A DNA stretch of 64,000 nucleotides from Sesamum alatum. Taxonomy: Eukaryota; Streptophyta; Magnoliopsida; Lamiales; Pedaliaceae. Positions 55,471-64,000 of this stretch are shown piece by piece (positions within the stretch are counted from its first letter, which is position 1; each line of letters starts with the position of its first letter). The DNA is taken from positions 17,495,864 to 17,559,863 of the forward strand of contig JACGWO010000008.1 of the NCBI GenBank assembly GCA_034509735.1, written 5' to 3'. Under the pieces are notes generated by a model that worked only from the letters and a program-made list of their open reading frames with translations, did no database searches and was not told where the DNA came from. A program made the translations under genes and the position numbers.

Positions 55471-55542
55471 TCGAATAAATAATTGTAAAAACAAATATAA
55501 TATAATATTTTTCAAAAAATCAAACATTTTAAATTTCCTTAC

Positions 55543-56325
55543 AAGATGTTAGGTTGAAAGTTAATAAAATTACACTTGTTTAGTTACATTTTTAACTTGT
55601 GATATAACTAAGTTTATTTAGTTTAGGTAAAGATGTTAAGTTGAAAGTTAACAAAATTACACTTGTTTAGTTACATTTTTAACTTGTGATATAACTAAGT
55701 TTATTTAGTTTAGGTAAAGATGTTAGGTTGAAAGTTAACAAAATTACACTTGTTTAGTTACATTTTTAACTTGTGATGTAACTAAGTTTATTTAGTTTAG
55801 GTAAAGATGTTAGGTTGAAAGTTAATAAAATTACACTTGTTTAGTTACATTTTTAACTTGTGATGTAACTAAGTTTATTTAGTTTAGGTAAAGATGTTAG
55901 GTTGAAAGTTAATAAAATTACACTTGTTTAGTTACATTTTTAACTTGTGATGTAACTAAGTTTATTTAGTTTAGATAAAGATGTTAGGTTGAAAGTTAAT
56001 AAAATTACACTTGTTTAGTTACATTTTTAACTTATGATATAACTAAGTTTATTTAGTTTAGATAAAGATGTTAGGTTGAAAGTTAATAAAATTACACTTG
56101 TTTAGTTACATTTTTAACTTGTGATATAACTAAGTTTATTTAGTTTAAGTAAAGATGTTAGGTTGAAAGTTAATAAAATTACACTTATTTAGTTATATTT
56201 TTAACTTGTGATATAACTAAGTTTATTTAGTTTAGGTAAAGATGTTAAGTTGAAAGTTAACAAAATTACACTTGTTTAGTTACATTTTTAACTTGTGATA
56301 TAACTAAGTTTAGGTAAAGATTTAT
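55543..56325. repeat. Tandem array, 87-bp unit, nine copies
   Basis: The word AAGATGTTAGGTTGAAAGTTAA starts at 55543, 55630, 55717, 55804, 55891, 55978, 56065, 56152 and 56239, always 87 bases apart. Copies differ by single bases (for example GATATAAC or GATGTAAC). The last copy is shortened by loss of TTTATTTAGTTT. Confidence 0.95.
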
Positions 56326-56397
56326 AAATCCTAATCTACAATCATAACCAACAACACTCATCCGACCTCATCAATACAATTATCATTCCCATCCACC

Positions 56398-56520
56398 TCA
56401 ATATACAAATCACATTCTCAATATACCAACAAATACTCAATATATTCTCAATATACCAACCAAATACTCAATATATTCTCAATATACCAACCAAATACTC
56501 AATATATTAACTCATAACAT
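56398..56520. repeat. 31-bp tandem repeat
   Basis: AAATACTCAATATATTCTCAATATACCAACC-type units start at 56431, 56462 and 56493; partial units precede and follow. Confidence 0.85.
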
Positions 56521-56589
56521 AAATCAATCCTTGCTTAATATACCAACCAAATACTCAAAAAAATGATAAATGACTATGTAAAAAAACTG

Positions 56590-56990
56590 TTAATACCTCC
56601 TTCAGGGCAGCGGCTGTCGGCGGCGGCAGTCCGGCGGGGGGGGGGGGGGGGGGCTCAAGAGAAGAGAAGAAAGAACAAAAAAACTGAAAAAAGAGCTTGA
56701 TAAAGTTAACAAAAAACTAAAAAAAAAAAGTAGAAGAAAGAAAAGAGAGAAAAAGAAGAGAAGAAAGGAGGAAAAAAAATACCTACCGGCGGTTGGCGGT
56801 CGGCGACGGCGGCAGCGGAAAAAGTGAACAAAACTTGAAAAAAAGAATAGAAGAAATAAAAGAGGAGAAAGAGAAGAGAAGAAAGGAGGAAAAAAAATAC
56901 CTACCGACGGTCGACGACAGCGGCGGCGGGCGGCAGCGGCTGCTCAAGAGAGAAAAGGAGAAGGGGAGGGGGGGGGGAGTGTTTTGCTGA
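56590..56990. repeat. GC-rich duplication with poly(G)
   Basis: Two copies of about 118 bp both contain AGAAAGGAGGAAAAAAAATACC followed by GGCGGCGG-rich sequence (about 56763 and 56881). A G run of 19 bases lies near 56635-56653. The base composition contrasts sharply with the flanking AT-rich DNA. Confidence 0.75.
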
Positions 56991-56999
56991 AATTGTGAA

Positions 57000-57190
57000 A
57001 TGAGGAAGGGGAGAGGGGGAAAAGAGGGAGGGAAAGAGGGGGGAAAATTAGGGTTAAAAAAAGAGGAGGGAAAGGGGGGGGGGGGGGAAATTAGGGTTAA
57101 AAAAAAGAGGAGGGAAAGGGGGGAAAAAAATTAGGGTTAAAAAAAAGAGGAGGGAAAGGGGGGAAAAATTAGGGTTCAAAATAGAGAGGA
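57000..57190. repeat. Short tandem repeat with TTAGGGTT
   Basis: Four units of 38-43 bp built of TTAGGGTTAAAAAAAAGAGG and GGGAAAGGGGGG; TTAGGGTT starts at 57048, 57091, 57131 and 57169. The plant telomere word is TTTAGGG, but spacing and context show an internal satellite-like repeat. Confidence 0.8.
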
Positions 57191-58040
57191 AAAGTATATA
57201 GTAAAAATTTAAATTATTTTTAAAATTAATAATTTTATTTAAAATTAAATGAGATATACTATTCAATTAAAAAGAAATGAGATATACTATTCAATTAAAA
57301 ATAATAAAATTAAAATAATAATTATTTTTAAAATTAAATGGGATAAACGATTTAAGATATATTTTTGATTAATAAATAAAATAAAATATTTTATAATTAA
57401 TAAATATTTTTAAAATGATATGAGATATACTAGTCAATTAATAATAATAAAATTAAAATAATAATTATTTTTAACATTAAATGGGATAAACGATTTAAGA
57501 TATATTTTTAATTAATAAATAAAATAAAATATTTTATAATTAATAAATGAGATAAATGATTTAAGATATATTTTTAATTAATAAATAAAATAAAATATTT
57601 TATAATTAATAAATATTTTTAAAATGATATGAGATATACTATTCAATTAAAAATAATAAAATTAAAATAATAATTATTTTTAAAATTAAATGGGATAAAC
57701 GATTTAAGATATATTTTTTAATTAATAAATAAAATAAAATATTTTATAATTAATAAAATGAGATAAATCATTTAAGATATATTTTTAATTAATAAATAAA
57801 ATAAAATATTTTATAATTAATAAATATTTTTTAAAATGATATGAGATATACTATTCAATTAAAAATAATAAAATTAAAATAATAGTTATTTTTAAAATTA
57901 AATGGGATAAACGATTTAAGATATATTTTTAATTAATAAATAAAATAAAATATTTTATAATTAATAAATGAGATAAATGATTTAAGATATATTTTTAATT
58001 AATAAATGAAATAAAATATTTTATAATTAATAAATATTTT
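57190..58040. repeat. AT-rich tandem array, unit about 210 bp
   Basis: GGATAAACGATTTAAGATAT recurs at 57341, 57485, 57693 and 57905. The 208-212-bp units contain an internal duplication of TTAATTAATAAATAAAATAAAATATTTTATAATTAATAAA-like sequence. Confidence 0.85.
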
Positions 58041-58044
58041 TAAA

Positions 58045-59000
58045 ATCTTTTTTAGACGCATCATACGTTTGTGCACCTACTTGCCCAATTGTATCAATTC
58101 CTCAATCAAAGGCTGCAAGTATACATCAATAAGTCGTTTGGGATTACTAGGACCAGGAATAATCAACGACAAAAACATATACTCAGATTTCATACACATC
58201 CCTGGAGAAAGGTTGTATGCTGTAACGATAACTGGCCAACAAGAATATGATTTGCCATATTGTCCATGAGGGGAAAAACCATCAGCACAAAGGCCAAGAC
58301 GAACATTGCGAGGATTCTAAAGCAAAATCTGGATGTGTCTCATTGAAACATTTCCACGCCTCTGCATCAGATGGATGACACATAGCCCCACTTTCTGTCT
58401 CATGAGTGGCATGCCAACTCATGTGCTCAGTTGTTGTATTGGAAGCATACAACCTCTGCAATCGGGGAGTTAACTGCAAATACCGGAGTGTAGCATATGC
58501 AGTTCTTTTACGACGAGGATTTTGACCCCTGGCAGGTTTGTACCTAGCCTGCTCACAAAACTTGCAGAATTCCAAATATTTGTCTTCTTTCTAGAATAAC
58601 ATACAACCAGCCTTACATGCGTTAATTTTCTCAACAGGTAATTTCCTAAATTGTCAGCCTCATCATAATTAGAACTTGGACCAGCCTCGTTTGCATATGG
58701 TTGATCGCTAGGATATGTCGAATCATTGAATACATCCCCCTGTGGACGAGATACAGGACTAGCTGCATCAAACACCATCCGCTGATCCCAATTCAATTGC
58801 TCATAGTTATTCCAATTTGTCGTTTGATCTACAGAGTTGTCAGCTAAAATTGAATGCTCATATCCATCTGTATAGGCTCACCATGATATGTCCAATTGTA
58901 GTAATCTTTCCTAAAACCTTTCCTATAAAGGTCGCATGTCACCTCCTCCGTGGATTTGTACTTATGATTTTTACATACACTACATGGACAACGAATAAAA
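58045..59000 (-). pseudogene. TNP2-like CACTA transposase
   Basis: N-terminal domain from 59000: HFIRCPCSVCKNHKY, DLYRKGFRKDYYNWTYHGE (transposase-associated domain). Next MNWDQRMVFDAASP (58796), then EFCKFCEQARYKPARGQNPRRKRTAYATLRYLQLTPRLQRLYAS (58575-58440), MSWHATH and FNETHPDFALES. After a one-frame slip near 58320 comes NVRLGLCADGFSPHGQYGKSYSCWPVIVTAYNLSPGMC, ending LIIPGPSNPKRLIDVYLQPLIEEL and a TAG near 58098. It covers the N-terminal half and reaches the GLxxDGF-type start of the catalytic region. The remaining DDE core is absent, so this element depended on other copies. A splice site probably lies just outside 59000. Confidence 0.85.
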
Positions 59001-59214
59001 TGAATATATATAAATAAACTAGTAAAAATTTTGTACTAACCTTAATGTAAGCCAGCAAAATGTCCAAATGTGTGACTCGTTGCACTAACGTGATATCATT
59101 AACGGTCTAATGCAAAGAATTATTAAAAAATCGATTGTGTGGATGGAAGGAGAGAAGAGGAAGAAGAGGATGATTATAAAATGTTTGAACTAGAATGAGG
59201 GTTTTCTTATATAT

Positions 59215-59690
59215 ATTTCGGATTTTGCAACGGGCTTTGCAACGAAATTATATAACCGTTGCAAAATCCGTTGCAAAACATATAGAATTTTTAAAATAGT
59301 GGGTTACAGCTGTCACAAATACATTGCAACGGACAAATCCATTGCAAAAATCGTTGCAAATTCAACGGCTCAATAATTAATGCTTACAGCTGTATGTACG
59401 GATTGCAACGACTTCAAAGGTCGTTGCAACGCCGTTGCAAAATTGTCGGCAAGTTTTGCAACGGACAAAGTTCCGTCGCTAAAGCTTTTGCAAATTAGAA
59501 TATTCAAATTGCAACGACAGGGATTCGTTACAAATATTTTGCAACGAATTTAACTAGAATATTCGTTGCAAAGTATGCAACGAAAGACGTCCGTTGCAAA
59601 AACCGTGGCAAGTTTGCAACGGAATGTGTCGTTGCAATATTTTGCCACGACTTTTGCAAACGACTTGTGTCGTTGCAATATTCTTTTTTT
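59215..59690. repeat. Right subterminal repeat array of the CACTA element
   Basis: Multiple CGTTGCAA/TTGCAACGG words in both orientations, matching the array at 54510-55170. Followed by an impure T tract to 59745 where the terminal inverted repeat is expected. Confidence 0.85.
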
Positions 59691-59759
59691 TTTTGAGTTT
59701 TTTTTCTTTTTTTTTTTGTTTTTCCTTTTTTTGTTTTTTTTTCAAGCGTAATACCGCTT

Positions 59760-60755
59760 CAAGAACTTTTCATTTATCGGGTCTATCTTCAAGCCATCTT
59801 CGATATCCTCTCCTTCAACCTCATCATTTTCAGCTAAGGTGATGTGATGAGCTTGGATAATGTCTTCTTCAACACTGCTGCTAATATAATCAGATGATGC
59901 CACGTTTTCTCTGTCATCATTGTCATCAAGTTAAGCTTGCGTGAAGACCATAGTTCGTGCTTTAACCTTTAAGATTCTGCCACATGATATATCTAAAGTT
60001 GTGTGGCGTCTCATCCTAGAAGGAATCAAGCTTCTGAGCTTTTGCGTACATGGAAGACTTGATGTTTTCTTTTGAATGTGAAACAACCGTGAACACGTCT
60101 TCCTTTTGATATACCATTCTTCTGCGTGGACCAAGCCTATCGAAGACCGATCGATTGTTGGTTTTTCCATGCATCATTCCTTTATGTGGGCCAAGTCTAT
60201 TGAAGACAGATTCTCGTGGATTTCCTTTCCTTTTGTCATCCTCAGCTAAAGAGCACTCTTCGTTGACGTAATTGATGCTGGCCCTATTTATGGCAATGCG
60301 GACCGCTTAGGACGGATCAAACCAAAACCTATTCGGGAATCGTGAACTGCATATCCCTTTTCTTTCAACACTTCTTGGGTGGCATTGATTCTTCCTACTT
60401 GTTTATCATCGGCCTTCGAGGGGAGTTTTCCTAAAGTAACCCCTTTTTGTGGCTTATATGCGGCTTTGATAAGAAGTTTGCATGCTTTGGGGTCGGAAAC
60501 TTTTGCAGTTCTTAGCTCTAATGACTTTTCGTGCTCCACTTCGGGTCCTTGAGTTGGTCATGCGAACCCTTTGAGTGGTTGAGGCTTCCTTGCATTAGGA
60601 TTTGTCAATGGAACTAATATATGTTTTAGTGAGTCAAGTCCTACGAGGGAGGCTTTTTCTTTTGGCCTTTTACTAGCGTCTGTTGAAGAAGTTACTTTGT
60701 CTTTACTTTCTTCAACTTGATTGATTTGTTCTTCGAATTTCTCGATGAATGAGCC
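59760..60755 (-). pseudogene. Gypsy pol linker with SVFxRLG repeats
   Basis: Minus-strand pieces 60539-60288 (open, EHEKSLELRTAKVSDPKACKLLIKAAYKPQKGVTLGKL, KGYAVHDSRIGFGL) and then SVFNRLGPH-like and SVFDRLGPR-like phrases near 60200 and 60135, a hallmark of plant gypsy polyproteins just before RT. Near 59880-59770 comes an acidic stretch (DYISSSVEEDIIQAHHITLAENDEVEGEDIEDGLK). The pieces sit in different frames. Function in the polyprotein is not known. Confidence 0.6.
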
Positions 60756-61210
60756 TTGTTTAGATTTTATACTTCCGAGATAGTATTTAGCATCAGCAAA
60801 ATGACACTTAGTCTCGGTAAATGGTTTATCATCAGCAGCATTTTCTTTATAATACCGTCTCTTGAATATTTGAAGCACTGGTGCCAAGTAGAAGGAACCA
60901 TGCCATTCTCATGTAGCCAAGGTCGGTCGAGAAGCATGTTGTATGATTTCTTGGCATCTATAACATGGAACAATGTGCTTGATGACATATCCTCCATCAA
61001 CACGTTTATTCTTATGATGCCGAGAGCCCTTTACCCTCCCTGGTTGAAGCCTTGGATCATCATACGACTGTTTGTTAGTTCATCCATAGGAACCCCAACT
61101 ACTTAATAGTGCGTAATGGCAGAATGTTGACCGCAGAGCCGCCATCAACTAATACGCGGTTGACCTTTTGCTCATGTGCATAACAAGTTACGAACAATGG
61201 CCTCTTATGG
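60756..61210 (-). pseudogene. Gypsy aspartic protease, degraded
   Basis: On the minus strand near 61185-61130: FVTCYAHEQKVNRVLVDGGSAVNILPL; VLVDGGSAVN is the active-site loop of plant gypsy protease (Asp-Gly-Gly in place of Asp-Thr/Ser-Gly). Then [33 protein letters not shown] (60960-60870), the conserved YN-LLGRPWLH region with GRPW changed to DRPW. A frame break lies between them. It would cleave the Gag-Pol polyprotein. Confidence 0.7.
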
Positions 61211-61439
61211 AGCTTGGAGCAAGTAATAGATCTTCATCAATAAAGGTCATTGCTAGCATGCATTCACCTGCATCAGGGATGTTTTTTCTTTTCGAGTAGG
61301 TCATCCTCGTTGATTGTGGTGTCATTCCGATACGTGGTATTGAATGAAGCTTTGCTGTCAGGAGACCCACGCTTGATCATAATAACATTTGCTGCCGCGG
61401 CATCTTCTTCAAGAAAGATTTTACCTTGGCGGGCTAACT

Positions 61440-61545
61440 ACATAACCTTGTCTTTGAACACAAAGCAATCTTGTACTGAATGCCCAACTAAGCGATGATA
61501 TTTACAGTACTTTGGGTCATCCATTTCGTTCGGCTTCTTCAGGTC
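61440..61545 (-). pseudogene. Gypsy zinc-knuckle-like motif
   Basis: The minus frame reads DPKYCKYHRLVGHSVQDCFVFKDK, a C-x2-H-x4-H-x4-C motif found between gag and protease of plant gypsy elements. It is followed by a stop, then the frame AAAANVIMIKRGSPD and the 60-codon piece at 61370-61188 leading to protease. Confidence 0.6.
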
Positions 61546-61649
61546 ACTTTGCTTCGAATAATTCGATAAGGTTAGCCTCCAATAAGTCATCAAATATGCC
61601 GGGGACATCGGAATCAAGGAAATGATATTGCTTTGCTTGCATTTCTTTC

Positions 61650-62345
61650 AAGGTTAATTTTCTTTGCGTTCTCTCGTAAGGAACATTATTCTTTAGGATG
61701 CTACCGTTATTTGCCTTGCTTCAGAGCTTGAAGGGTCCCACATTTATTGCCATGGATTCCTTGCTTGGAGCTTCCAAATAAGGCTTGCCCCCTTTCTTGC
61801 CTTCTTGCCTTTCCTTAGTTCTGTGGGGTTCTTAGACAGGTGGTCTTTCTACTCCACTTGCTGTCATACTTAGCTCCATATCATGTGCTCGAGTGGCTAA
61901 ATCCTCAAATGATCTGGGTAGGATTCCTTGAAGGATATACCGAAAACCCCCAATGCATCCCTTGAATGCACATCTCAATAGCGGAAGCTTCAGATAATCG
62001 ATCTTTGCAGTTGAGGCTTAGATTCCTCCACCTATTGATATAATCGATGACCGACTCATCCTTCCACTAGCGGAAATTCGTAAGCTCAATCATGCTGACG
62101 GTCCGTCAAGTGCTATAGAATCGACTGAGGAATTCTTGCTCGAGTTATTCCTGTCCATCAATTGAACCAGCCTCCAAATCAGTATATCAGTCAAATGCAT
62201 TTCCTTTTAGTGATCGGACGAACTGCTTGACTAGGTGATCTCCATATGTTCCAGCATTGTTGCACGTTTTGACGAAATGAACGACGTGCTTCTTAGGATT
62301 GCATTTGCCGTCAAATTATTGAAACTTCGGTGGTTGGTAGCCCAT
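61650..62345 (-). pseudogene. Gypsy gag core (Retrotrans_gag)
   Basis: From 62345 the minus strand gives MPMGYQPPKFQ, FDGKCNPKKHVVHFVKTCNNAGTYGDHLVKQFVRSLKGNAFD, then [70 protein letters not shown]. This is the plant Retrotrans_gag domain in full order. Several stops, such as those after KFQ and NAFD, mark it as broken. Confidence 0.75.
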
Positions 62346-62353
62346 TGGCATCT

Positions 62354-62992
62354 TCAAGCTATCGATTCTTGGAGTGTAGGGCTTGGAGTAGGTAAATGAT
62401 GACCTTGAGCTTCCCTCAATCTTGCTCCTGATGGTTCTTCGATGAATTCTTTCAACTGGTCTATAGGAATCAATCCATCGGACGAGACTTGAAGGTCTTT
62501 TGCAGGTTTATCTTTCCTGGTATAATTCTCCTTTGTGGATGTTTCCACTTCATCATGAGCCTCGACTTGTTTTTCCTCGATCTGGCTTGTCTCAACGTTG
62601 TCTGGCTTGTTGATCAACCTAGCAATTTGGGCATCTAGCTCTTTGACATGCTTGGTAAGTCCCTCGATAGCTCTTGTCAGACTTGCAATTTGCTCTTCTA
62701 GGGTTGTGGCATTCGTCACCATGACTGGGGCCACATTCGTTGTGAAGGAGTAGCTAGACTCGGAGCGAAGAGAGGAAGGAGGAGATTTATCTTCGTCATC
62801 TTCGCTTGCATGGTTAGGTACGACTATATCCTTCTGAGCTGGCTCAACTGGAGGAGTCATCTGGGAAGATTCTTTAAGCTTCTTCGACATGCTCCTCGTA
62901 GTAATACCGACACTCTTCGTACTAGCGCTCGAAGACTTTGTTGTGGCGAGTATGGAATTCACTGTCTTCATGGCTTTTCCTTGAGTATCCAT
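62354..62992 (-). CDS. Gypsy gag N-terminal region (212 codons, open)
   Basis: The ATG at 62992 lies 47 bases after the LTR/leader junction sequence and opens MDTQGKAMKTVNSILATTKS. GITTRSMSKKLKE is typical of gypsy gag N-termini. Residues 98-130 (LEEQIASLTRAIEGLTKHVKELDAQIARLI) form a heptad coiled coil likely used in Gag assembly; the remainder is Ser/Glu/Lys-rich. The frame ends at TAG/TGA near 62354 just before the core domain, which is otherwise continuous, so this is a truncated Gag and not a complete gene. Confidence 0.7.
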   Translation of the reverse strand: MDTQGKAMKTVNSILATTKSSSASTKSVGITTRSMSKKLKESSQMTPPVEPAQKDIVVPNHASEDDEDKSPPSSLRSESSYSFTTNVAPVMVTNATTLEEQIASLTRAIEGLTKHVKELDAQIARLINKPDNVETSQIEEKQVEAHDEVETSTKENYTRKDKPAKDLQVSSDGLIPIDQLKEFIEEPSGARLREAQGHHLPTPSPTLQESIA

Positions 62993-63038
62993 CCTAATAA
63001 TTCAGATTTTGGTGAAGGGAAGAGATGAGAGGTAGAGA

Positions 63039-63060
63039 GGTCCTACTGGGCGTGCCAAAA
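63039..63060 (-). promoter_or_regulatory. Gypsy LTR/leader junction (primer-binding region)
   Basis: The minus strand reads TTTTGGCACGCCCAGTAGG followed by ACC. The form TTTGGCACGCCCAGTGGGAC directly after the 5' LTR is common in plant gypsy elements and serves as primer site or its immediate neighbour. The first base after the LTR is placed near 63060. Confidence 0.55.
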
Positions 63061-64000
63061 TTTGTAAATCAATTTTCGTGTTCTTGAATTTAATGAAACA
63101 AGAAAATATTACAAATAAATTCTTGAATTGATTTGAATATTTGTGGGTGCCAAATCTCTACTTGAAAACCTTTGATTCTTCTATTAAAAAACGTGAGCTC
63201 AGATTTCGGCAACTTCGGAGGTGAAACTCTATGTTTGATCTCCTTTGACATTGACTTTGACTTTGAATAACGTTAATTCGAGGGTCGTTGAATTGTTCAC
63301 GGATCAAATGCTATAAACTTGGAGATATTTGACTTGAACTTGGGATATTTCTTGGTGGATTTGAGACTTTGATCTTCCGCCAAAGTGGATTTTTGTCTTG
63401 ATAATGTTAATTCGCTGGTCTTCGGACATCTTGGCGAATTAAACGCTGATTTTGGACGATTTCCGCGACGAACGCCTTGAATCTTGCCTAGAACGCCGTG
63501 GATCTTCCTTGATTTGTGCTTGAGAGGATTTGGGACTTCTTGAATGCTCTCTTGCTTGTGTCTTCAATTATATATGTGTATTTTGAATGAGTTCCAATGG
63601 CCCCTTTATATAACTGTTAAAGAGGTAGAGTTGTGGTGAACTTGAACACTTATTTTATATTATCTCTTTATTTTAATTTGAATAGATAAATACATTAAAT
63701 ATTTGGGAAGACATAATTGGTCAATTTCAATATTATCTCTTTAATTTTTGTATTTTTCAAAAAGAAAAATGAGAAATATTTATCTTGATTTGATTGGTCG
63801 AAACACCTCAATTGGACACATGTCGGCCGTTGATTTGATGACGAAATATATATTAAAATATCAATTAAATTAACTATTTATATTTAAAATTAATTTAGTA
63901 AATTCCAAAATATAAATAGAAAAATAGAATATTATTAACAAATAATATATATTTTCCACTTGTCATCATTTGATTGGGCGCAAAAATAATTTGTCTACAG
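63061..64000 (-). repeat. Gypsy 5' LTR, incomplete at window edge
   Basis: Non-coding sequence upstream of gag. A TATA box, TATATAAAGG, lies on the minus strand at 63613-63604, well placed to start a genomic transcript. Internal words GTCTTGATAATGTTAATTCG-like occur twice (near 63290 and 63410, plus strand GTTAATTCG). The outer end is beyond 64000. Confidence 0.6.

Larger units (their letters stand above)
54495..59750 (-). mobile_element. CACTA (En/Spm) transposon with TNP2 pseudogene
   Basis: The left end is CACTACAAAAAAACAG at 54495, the classic CACTA terminus. Dense subterminal repeats of CGTTGCAA/TTGCAACGGA follow (54510-55170) and recur at the other end (59220-59680). The right terminus should read TTTTTTTGTAGTG; instead there is an impure T tract (59680-59745), so the exact end is lost or has slipped. 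Inside are a minus-strand TNP2 (58045-59000), an acidic C-terminal coding remnant, and several tandem arrays that fill most of the element. It abuts a gypsy element at 59750. The bases left of the terminus are GAT; no matching 3-bp duplication is visible. Confidence 0.8.
59755..64000 (-). mobile_element. Ty3/gypsy retrotransposon, 5' half
   Basis: Read from the right edge on the minus strand: LTR (from beyond 64000 to about 63061), the junction TTTTGGCACGCCCAGTAGGACC at 63060-63039, gag, a zinc-knuckle-like motif, protease, then a linker with repeated SVF-RLG phrases ending at about 59755. RT, RNase H, integrase and the 3' LTR are missing; the CACTA element begins where pol should continue, yet no pol is found on its other side. 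Confidence 0.7.

Noticed and set aside
55543..56325. CRISPR-like array
   Set aside because: The 87-bp units are directly adjacent with no unique spacers and the genome is a plant's; it is an ordinary tandem repeat.
57000..57190. TTAGGGTT repeats as an interstitial telomere
   Set aside because: The units are 38-43 bp with purine spacers, not (TTTAGGG)n; they are a local repeat inside the CACTA element.

Overview
The window is nuclear DNA of a flowering plant, most likely a eudicot. It contains one ordinary spliced gene with plant-type introns, surrounded by plant transposable elements: LINEs with an RNase H domain, Ty1/copia and Ty3/gypsy elements, CACTA elements, Mutator-type and other small inverted-repeat elements, and Helitron-like ends. 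AT-rich spacers, microsatellites and a tRNA-iMet primer-binding site fit this picture. Nothing identifies the species.

The host gene lies on the minus strand from 35651 to 27674. Its 15 exons encode the large subunit of plastid isopropylmalate isomerase (IIL1/LeuC) of leucine biosynthesis. All exons join in phase to about 508 codons, except that exon 7 carries one extra base that would truncate the protein at residue 259. The last intron uses a GC donor. Its introns and flanks hold copies of a small TIR element and a GA microsatellite.

Layout, left to right. 1-7.2 kb: an intact-looking Mutator-type element (852-2030, 10-bp target duplication), a decayed CACTA element with a TNP2 fragment (2199-4803), and repeat-bearing spacer. 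7.2-18.8 kb: a LINE split in two, with an LTR element in between (about 950-bp LTRs at 8552 and 15749, PBS at 9515) that itself contains a decayed copia pol. 18.8-27 kb: a LINE tail, a unit with terminal inverted repeats that carries a plant mobile domain (PMD) pseudogene, Helitron-like 3' ends, and a second Mutator-type element. 27-36 kb: IIL1. 36-42 kb: a fold-back repeat, then two abutting LINE copies, the second with an intact 444-codon zf-RVT/RNase H frame. 43.4-49.3 kb: LINE fragments around two minus-strand copia remnants, one with gag joined in frame to reverse transcriptase. 50-53.7 kb: another LINE, interrupted by two small Mutator-type elements with perfect target duplications. 53.7-59.75 kb: an LTR-like promoter relic and a 5.2-kb CACTA element (subterminal TTGCAACGGA-type repeats, nine-copy 87-bp array, TNP2 pseudogene). 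59.75-64 kb: 5' part of a minus-strand gypsy element (LTR, leader, gag, zinc knuckle, protease) that runs off the right edge.

There are no operons. Apart from IIL1, nearly every protein-like segment is transposon-derived and broken. The nesting gives a relative insertion order. The most unusual items are the PMD unit with its upstream perfect hairpin, the IIL1 frameshift and GC-AG intron, the gag-RT fusion, and the Mutator-type elements whose insertion sites can be read exactly.
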